From: Gammaproteobacteria bacterium | Lineage (GTDB): Bacteria > Pseudomonadota > Gammaproteobacteria > Steroidobacterales > Steroidobacteraceae | Assembly: GCA_004297335.1 (NCBI GenBank) | Contig: SCUD01000060.1 | Span: 1-38,044, forward strand | Direction: 5' to 3' | Length of the DNA stretch: 38,044 bases | Shown here: in pieces, positions 33,422 to 38,044 of the stretch | How positions within the stretch are numbered: position 1 is the first letter of the stretch | Layout: the number at the start of each line of letters is the position of its first letter | The notes under the pieces: model-generated | Database searches by the model: none | What the model was told of the DNA's origin: nothing | The model's input: only the letters and a program-made list of their open reading frames with translations | Program-made: the position numbers and the translations under genes

Positions 33422-35374
33422 GTGCGCCTGTCGACCCTGGTGATCGCCGCCACGCTGGTCCCGCTCGCCGCCTGCCGGCCGCCAGCGCCGGAAGCAACGA
33501 CGGAGCCCGCACCCCTGACTGCCACTGCGCCCGCGGTACGCGATATTCATTCCTTCGCCGAGCCACACCTGGTCAAGGTCCGGCATCTCGCGCTCGAACT
33601 GGAAATGGATTTCGCTGCCAGGACGCTCACCGGCACCGCGACACTGCAGCTCGACTGGCAGGACCCGGCGGCCGATGCGCTGCTGCTCGACACGCGGGAT
33701 CTGACGATCCTGCGGGCCGAGGCTGGCGAGGCGAACGACCACTGGCGCGAGCTGCCGTTCGAGCTCGCGGAGCCGGACCAGACGCTCGGCAGCCGCCTGA
33801 CCATCCGCACCGGTGGTCAGCCGGCGCTGGTGCGGATCGCCTACCGCACGTCGCCCGCGGCCTCCGGGCTGCAGTGGCTGACGCCGGCGATGACCCTCGG
33901 CGGCCAGCAGCCGTTCATGTTCAGCCAGTCCCAGCAGATCCACGCGCGCTCATGGGTGCCGCTGCAGGACACGCCGATGGTGCGTTTCACCTACGAGGCG
34001 CGGCTGCGTACGCCGCCGCAGGTGATGGCGCTGATGAGTGCCGACAACGACCCGGCGGCGGTGCGTGACGGCGATTACACGTTCCGCATGCCGCAGCCGA
34101 TCCCGTCCTATCTGCTCGCGATCGCCGCCGGTGATCTCGTATTCGCACCGATCGATGCGCGCTCGGGGGTCTGGGCCGAGCCGGCGCTGGTGCAGCAGGC
34201 GGCCGCGGAGTTCGTCGATACCGGCCGGATGATCGCGGCCGCCGAGCGCCTGTATGGCCCGTATCGCTGGGATCGCTACGACATCCTGGTGCTGCCGCCC
34301 TCGTTCCCGTACGGCGGCATGGAGAATCCGCGCCTGACCTTCGCGACACCGACCGTGATCGTCGGTGATCGTTCGCTGGTGGCGCTGATCGCCCACGAAC
34401 TGGCGCACAGCTGGTCGGGCAACCTGGTCACTTTTGCGACCGCGAATGACGCCTGGCTCAACGAGGGCTTCACGACCTACGTCGAGGGCCGGCTGATCGA
34501 GGCGCTGTACGGCCGCGAGCGCGCCGACCTCGACCGCGTGATCGAGCGCAATGAGCTGCGCCGGGAGTTCACCGCCGAGAACCTCGCGTTGCAGCCGCTG
34601 GCGATTGCGCAGGAGGCGCTGCCCGATCCGGATGACAATCTCACCGCGACCGTGTACACGAAGGGCGCATGGTTCCTGCAGTTTCTCGAACAGCGCTGCG
34701 GGCGCGAGCGCTTCGACGCGTTCCTGCGCGACTACTTCGAGCACTTCGCGTTCCAGTCGATCTCGACCGCGCAATTCCGTGACTATGCGCGCCTGCACCT
34801 GCTGGGCCAGGATCCGGCCCGGGTCAGCGAGGCTGAGTTCGACGCGTGGCTGTACCAGCCGGGCGTCCCGGACACCGCCCCGCAGGTGATTTCATCACGC
34901 CTGGCCGCGGTGGACGCGGCCCGCGAAGCCTGGCAGGCCGGCACCGAGCTGCCGGAACCCGCGGTGACGGCGGCCTGGAGCACGCAGGAATGGGTGCATT
35001 TCCTCGATGGCCTGCCGCAGGCGCTCGATCCCGGGCGGCTCGCGGCGCTCGATGCCGCGTACCAGTTCAGCGGCACGCCAAACGGCGAGATTGCGCAGCG
35101 CTGGTATCCGTTGACGGTCCGCAGCGGCTACACCGCCGCGCGGCCGGCGCTTGCGGAGTTCCTCGGCCGCGTCGGCCGGCGCAAGCTGGTGATGCCGATC
35201 TACAAGGCGCTCGCAGCGACGCCCGACGGGCTCGCCTTCGCCCGCGAGGTGTTCGCGAAGGCCCGGCCGGCGCTGCATCCGATCACGGTCGGCTCGATCG
35301 AGGCAGCGCTGGCCGCCACTCAAGCCCCGGCCGCTGTGCCGGCCACGCCTCCGGAGTCCGCGAACGGCGGATGA
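33422..35374 (+). CDS. M1 family zinc aminopeptidase, predicted lipoprotein (LTA4-hydrolase-like)
   Basis: A 650-aa peptidase starting at GTG 33422. A lipoprotein signal with lipobox LAAC (C18) is followed by an Ala/Pro/Thr-rich linker. The N-terminal beta domain carries ARSWVPLQDTPMVRFTYEA, the exopeptidase motif GGMENP lies near residue 299, and the zinc motif HELAHSWSGN near 325 is completed by E in LNEGFTTYVEG (about 345). The C-terminal helical domain is of the leukotriene A4 hydrolase type, with ALAAT-rich repeats at the end. It removes N-terminal residues from peptides, probably in the periplasm. It is 6 bases after sqr, probably co-transcribed, although a functional link is not known. 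Its last 55 bases overlap the convergent EthD gene. Confidence 0.93.
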   Translation: MRLSTLVIAATLVPLAACRPPAPEATTEPAPLTATAPAVRDIHSFAEPHLVKVRHLALELEMDFAARTLTGTATLQLDWQDPAADALLLDTRDLTILRAEAGEANDHWRELPFELAEPDQTLGSRLTIRTGGQPALVRIAYRTSPAASGLQWLTPAMTLGGQQPFMFSQSQQIHARSWVPLQDTPMVRFTYEARLRTPPQVMALMSADNDPAAVRDGDYTFRMPQPIPSYLLAIAAGDLVFAPIDARSGVWAEPALVQQAAAEFVDTGRMIAAAERLYGPYRWDRYDILVLPPSFPYGGMENPRLTFATPTVIVGDRSLVALIAHELAHSWSGNLVTFATANDAWLNEGFTTYVEGRLIEALYGRERADLDRVIERNELRREFTAENLALQPLAIAQEALPDPDDNLTATVYTKGAWFLQFLEQRCGRERFDAFLRDYFEHFAFQSISTAQFRDYARLHLLGQDPARVSEAEFDAWLYQPGVPDTAPQVISSRLAAVDAAREAWQAGTELPEPAVTAAWSTQEWVHFLDGLPQALDPGRLAALDAAYQFSGTPNGEIAQRWYPLTVRSGYTAARPALAEFLGRVGRRKLVMPIYKALAATPDGLAFAREVFAKARPALHPITVGSIEAALAATQAPAAVPATPPESANGG

Positions 35375-35736
35375 CCTGATTGCGGCGACGTCGGGCCGCC
35401 GTCCTTCAACACCAGTTCCTCGCAGACCAGGATCGTCATGCGCGACCGGTCGATGTATTTCGCTTCGATTTCGACGACAGCCCTGCCGGCGGGGCTTGCG
35501 GCGAATTCCATCACGCGCTGCCAGGCGGCGTGGTCCTCGAGCCACAGCTCGCCGACTCCGTCCCATGGTGAATCGCTGCCGTCGCGCTGCTTCGGGTGAT
35601 GGTTCTGGGTGTAGCGAATAATGCCGGGTACGTTCTGCGCTACTGCCGGGCCGACTTCATCGCGGTAGCCGCGCGCGAATTCCTCGTGCGTCAGGCCCGG
35701 CCGCCGGTGGACGAGGACCAGAACCTTGATCATCAT
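35320..35736 (-). CDS. EthD-domain protein
   Basis: A 138-aa small protein. From the tandem ATGs at 35736 and 35733 it reads MMIKVLVLVHRRPGLTHEEF, and the EthD/dimeric alpha-beta-barrel features follow: GIIRYTQNHHP, DGVGELWLEDHAAWQRVM, and then YIDRSRMTILVCEE. EthD proteins take part in ether degradation in Rhodococcus-type clusters, but many members have unknown functions. It starts 5 bases after the Doc stop codon on the same strand, suggesting co-transcription with the toxin pair. The last 19 residues (SPQSGHPPFADSGG and after) form a Gly/Ala-rich tail that overlaps the convergent M1 peptidase gene. An in-frame ATG at 35775 inside doc is less likely. Confidence 0.75.
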   Translation of the reverse strand: MMIKVLVLVHRRPGLTHEEFARGYRDEVGPAVAQNVPGIIRYTQNHHPKQRDGSDSPWDGVGELWLEDHAAWQRVMEFAASPAGRAVVEIEAKYIDRSRMTILVCEELVLKDGGPTSPQSGHPPFADSGGVAGTAAGA

Positions 35737-35741
35737 TGCGG

Positions 35742-36122
35742 TCACTTCGCAGGACTCGCAAAGTCGCGCAGCCACGGCTCCAGATGGGCGAGGTCGAAGG
35801 TTCCGGATGTGAACATCTGCATCATCTCCGGGAGAATCTGCGCCGGCGCTCTATGCAGCCGCCAGCCATTGATACGCAGGAACGTATCGACGGTGGCAAA
35901 CGCGATGCGCTTGTTGCCGTCAACGAAAGGGTGGTTGATGGCCAGGCTTTCCATCAGCGCAGCCGCCTCTGTCACGATGTCCGCGTAGTAACCGGTTTGC
36001 GGCCGGAACAACGCAGCCTCCAGGGCGCCTGGATCCCGCAATCCCGGTGCGCCGCCGTAGCGCTGCATCAGGACCGTGTGCATCCCGAGCACCTCAGCCA
36101 CGCTCAGGTAATCGCGTGGCAC
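35742..36122 (-). CDS. doc: Doc/Fic-type toxin (death-on-curing family)
   Basis: A 126-aa Fic-fold protein. The core motif is HPFVDGNKR (64-72), matching H-x-F-x-(D/E)-G-N-K/R. Preceding segments DYLSVAEVLGMHTVLMQRYGG and RDPGALEAALFRPQ are the usual Doc start. Doc of phage P1 phosphorylates EF-Tu; Fic relatives AMPylate targets. Asp at the fifth motif position follows the Doc kinase form. It lies 3 bases downstream of a small antitoxin-like gene on the same strand, in the antitoxin-first order. The EthD gene starts 5 bases after it. Confidence 0.92.
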   Translation of the reverse strand: MPRDYLSVAEVLGMHTVLMQRYGGAPGLRDPGALEAALFRPQTGYYADIVTEAAALMESLAINHPFVDGNKRIAFATVDTFLRINGWRLHRAPAQILPEMMQMFTSGTFDLAHLEPWLRDFASPAK

Positions 36123-36125
36123 GAA

Positions 36126-36371
36126 TTATTTCGCCAGTTCCCGGTAGAGCTGGTCGAATTCATCGAGGCTGGATGCGAACGAGGCCAGCACATGGCGCCG
36201 CGGGTGCTCCGTCTGCTGCCTGTCGATGTAGTCGCGCAAGGCTTCATCGAGTACGGCCTGGAACTGACGCCCTTGCGCACTCGCGATCTGGCGCAGCGCG
36301 GCCAGCACCTCGGGCGCGGCCTGGGAGGAGAACTTCTCGCGGACGACTGCGGTCATGGGCGGACTCATCAT
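36126..36371 (-). CDS. Predicted antitoxin partner of Doc
   Basis: An 81-aa protein read from the tandem ATGs at 36371 and 36368. An N-terminal segment (MTAVVREKFSSQAAPEVLAA) leads to LRQIASAQGRQFQAVLDEAL, which resembles a ribbon-helix-helix DNA-binding domain, and the C-terminal part (PRRHVLASFASSLDEFDQLY) could block the toxin. It does not look like classical Phd. The frame is open upstream to 36845, overlapping the divergent TetR gene, but residues before the tandem ATGs look non-coding. It is followed by doc after 3 bases. The assignment as antitoxin rests on size, order and the helix-turn pattern, not on a recognised family motif. Confidence 0.72.
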   Translation of the reverse strand: MMSPPMTAVVREKFSSQAAPEVLAALRQIASAQGRQFQAVLDEALRDYIDRQQTEHPRRHVLASFASSLDEFDQLYRELAK

Positions 36372-36396
36372 GATGGATCTTGATATTTCATGATAG
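36366..36396. promoter_or_regulatory. Possible TA operator/promoter region
   Basis: The A+T-rich stretch CATCATGATGGATCTTGATA and the TTTCATGAT that follows contains ATCATG/CATGAT inverted halves flanking the antitoxin start. On the minus strand TATCAT is a possible -10 element. A plausible self-repression site for the antitoxin, but the repeat is partly formed by the ATG codons themselves. Confidence 0.3.
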
Positions 36397-36501
36397 GGAA
36401 AGGCCGGCAGATCCGCCAGTGAAGATGTCGGCAGTGAAGATGTCGGCAGGGGTACCGCATGGATCAACGGTGGGGTTGCGCTTGGACAGCGTCCCAGATA
36501 G

Positions 36502-36521
36502 GATAGTAATCGATTACTATC
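36502..36521. promoter_or_regulatory. Perfect 20-bp palindrome, predicted TetR operator
   Basis: GATAGTAATCGATTACTATC is its own reverse complement over all 20 bases, 15 bases before the TetR start codon at 36537. Its left half contains AGTAAT, a possible -10 element 17 bases downstream of TTGGAC at 36482-36487. A repressor dimer here would block RNA polymerase, the standard self-repression design in TetR-RND efflux operons. Confidence 0.8.
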
Positions 36522-36536
36522 TTTTCTGAGGACGCC

Positions 36537-37145
36537 ATGACCGCCCATTCCAGACATTTGCCCGCCGATGAGCGGCGCGCGGTCACCGTTGAAGCCGTGG
36601 TCGAGCTGGCCCGCACGAATAACCCCAGCGAGATCACCACGGCGGCGATCGCCGAGCACATGCGGGTCACGCAGGGTGCGTTGTTCCGGCACTTCCCGAG
36701 CAAGGACGCGATCTGGCAGGCAGTCATGGAATGGGTCACCGAGCGCCTGCTGCTGCGGGTCGACCGGGCGGCCCTGGGCATCGAATCGCCGATCGCCGCA
36801 CTGGAGGCGATCTTCCTGAGCCATGTCGAATTCGTCGTCGAGCATCCCGGCGTGCCGCGGATGATGTTCGGTGAACTGCAGCGGGCCAGGTCCACGCCGG
36901 CCAGGCGCATCGTGCAGACCCTGCTGCAGCGCTATGGCGAGCGCCTGCAGCGACTGATCGAAAGCGGCAAGACGGCCGGCGAGCTGGACGCGGCGCTGGA
37001 CACGGCAGCCGCCGCGACCCTGTTCATCGGTACGATCCAGGGACTGGTCATGCAGTCGATGCTGGCCGGAAGCGTCGAGCGCATGCGCGGTGATGCGCCG
37101 CGGGCCTTTGCCATCTATCGGCGCGGCATCGGGAGCGTACGATGA
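36537..37145 (+). CDS. TetR/AcrR family repressor of the downstream efflux operon
   Basis: A 202-aa regulator. The helix-turn-helix lies at about 30-60, with SEITTAAIAEHMRVTQGALF and RHFPSKDAIWQAVM, strongly TetR-like. The rest is helical, with LFIGTIQGLVMQSMLAGS near the C-terminus forming a hydrophobic ligand pocket. The perfect palindrome at 36502-36521 is directly upstream. It overlaps the RND adaptor by 4 bases (ATGA), so both are translated from one transcript and the regulator controls its own operon. TetR genes directly ahead of RND-type pump genes are usual; the inducer is unknown. Confidence 0.92.
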   Translation: MTAHSRHLPADERRAVTVEAVVELARTNNPSEITTAAIAEHMRVTQGALFRHFPSKDAIWQAVMEWVTERLLLRVDRAALGIESPIAALEAIFLSHVEFVVEHPGVPRMMFGELQRARSTPARRIVQTLLQRYGERLQRLIESGKTAGELDAALDTAAAATLFIGTIQGLVMQSMLAGSVERMRGDAPRAFAIYRRGIGSVR

Positions 37146-38044
37146 AATTCCCTCTGTTACAGCGCCGCACCCTCGGCTTGCTGGCGGTCATCGTGCCGCT
37201 GCTCGCGCTGTTCGTCTATGTGGGCCTGCGCTCTGGCCCGCTGGCGCCGGTGGCCGTGACCGTCGCGACCGTGGAGTCGCGCGCGATCGCGCCAGCACTG
37301 TTCGGCATCGGTACCGTCGAGGCTCGCTACACCTACAGGATCGGGCCGACGATCGCCGGACGGGTCAGGCGCCTCGACGTACAGGTCGGCGACCGGGTCC
37401 AGGCCGGGCAGGTGCTGGGTGAGATGGACCCGGTCGACCTGGATGAGCGTGTGCAGTCGCAGGGAGCGACGCTGCGGCGTGTCGACGCGGCGGTGCGCGA
37501 GGCGGAAGCCCGGCAGGCCTACGCGCAAACGCAGGCCGAGCGCTATGAGCGACTGCTGGCGATGCGTGCCACCAGCGAGGAACTCGTCACTACCAAGCGG
37601 CAGGAGCAGCAGATCGCCGATGCCGCGCTGGCCGGAGCCCGGCAGGACCGGTCCCGGGCCTACGCTGACCGCGAGGCACTGGTGGCGCAGAGGAGCAATT
37701 TGCTCCTGATTGCGCCCGTGGCCGGGCTCGTCACGCGGCGGGAGGTCGATCCGGGCACGACCGTCGTCGCTGGCCAGGGAGTCGTCGAGCTGATCGACCC
37801 CGCGACCCTGTGGATCAACGTGCGTTTCGACCAGTCCAGTGCAACCGGCCTGGCCGCGGGCCTGCCGGCGCACATCGTCCTGCGTTCGCGCGCCGGTCAG
37901 GCGCTGGGCGGAGGGGTCTTGCGCGTCGAGCCGCGGGCCGACGCAATCACCGAGGAGACGCTCGCCAAGGTGACCTTCGATGCGAGTCCGGATCCGCTGC
38001 CGCCGGTGGGTGAACTCGCCGAGGTCACGGTCGACCTGCCGGCG
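37142..38044 (+). CDS. RND efflux periplasmic adaptor (HlyD/MFP family), partial
   Basis: The frame is open from ATG 37142 to the window end (301 codons, no stop). An N-terminal membrane anchor (TLGLLAVIVPLLALFVYVGL) precedes a beta-lipoyl half-motif GPTIAGRVRRLDVQVGDRVQ (about 61-80) and GQVLGEMDP. A coiled-coil hairpin with repeated Ala/Arg/Glu/Gln heptads follows (about 100-185), then the second lipoyl half LIAPVAGLVTRREVDPGTTV and the beta-barrel part. Such adaptors bridge an inner-membrane RND pump to an outer-membrane channel; those genes should lie just past the edge. It overlaps the TetR gene by 4 bases. Confidence 0.92.
   Translation, partial: MKFPLLQRRTLGLLAVIVPLLALFVYVGLRSGPLAPVAVTVATVESRAIAPALFGIGTVEARYTYRIGPTIAGRVRRLDVQVGDRVQAGQVLGEMDPVDLDERVQSQGATLRRVDAAVREAEARQAYAQTQAERYERLLAMRATSEELVTTKRQEQQIADAALAGARQDRSRAYADREALVAQRSNLLLIAPVAGLVTRREVDPGTTVVAGQGVVELIDPATLWINVRFDQSSATGLAAGLPAHIVLRSRAGQALGGGVLRVEPRADAITEETLAKVTFDASPDPLPPVGELAEVTVDLPA

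Overview
The window reads as chromosome of a G+C-rich gammaproteobacterium (about two thirds G+C by eye). The block ffs–dnaX–ybaB–recR, divergent rsgA and orn, the ppsA/ppsR pair, a Prc/Tsp protease and a YqiB-like protein together fit Gammaproteobacteria. A lineage near Xanthomonadales, Nevskiales or Steroidobacterales is a guess, not something the sequence proves.

Layout. 1-918: most of mltF (minus strand, cut by the window edge). 975-1255: tRNA-Ser(CGA), a strong hairpin and the small SRP RNA. 1309-5371: DNA replication/repair and RNA-turnover housekeeping (dnaX, ybaB, recR, rsgA, orn). 5385-8657: PEP synthase and its regulatory kinase/phosphorylase, divergently arranged. 8726-10211: a DUF1249 protein and an unrecognised coiled-coil protein. 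10218-16009: Prc protease, an M28 lipoprotein peptidase, three small membrane proteins and a Gfo/Idh/MocA oxidoreductase. 16047-20694: three overlapping genes for a 2-oxoacid oxidoreductase with its own flavin/iron-sulfur electron-transfer subunit. 20691-21617: lipid kinase.

21680-28284 is the most accessory-looking part: a ureohydrolase, a TonB-dependent receptor, a TetR regulator, an MFS permease and an exported metallo-beta-lactamase-fold hydrolase. Two similar 26-bp imperfect inverted repeats, one before the receptor and one between tetR and the MFS gene, suggest that one TetR protein controls uptake across the outer membrane, transport across the inner membrane and a periplasmic hydrolysis step. 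The substrate is unknown. This is the best candidate for an undescribed system here.

28335-31212: an unrecognised outer-membrane-type protein, a ChrR-like FMN reductase and a Cys/Met-metabolism PLP enzyme. 31255-31918: VapBC-type toxin-antitoxin with an inverted-repeat operator. 32120-35374: sulfide:quinone oxidoreductase and an M1 aminopeptidase. 35320-36371: Doc-type toxin with a non-canonical antitoxin and an EthD-domain gene in the same run. 36502-38044: a TetR gene behind a perfect 20-bp palindrome, overlapping an RND efflux adaptor that runs off the window. No insertion sequence, CRISPR array or prophage gene was seen, and apart from the RNA-gene region at 919-1308 no stretch above 300 bases lacks a gene.
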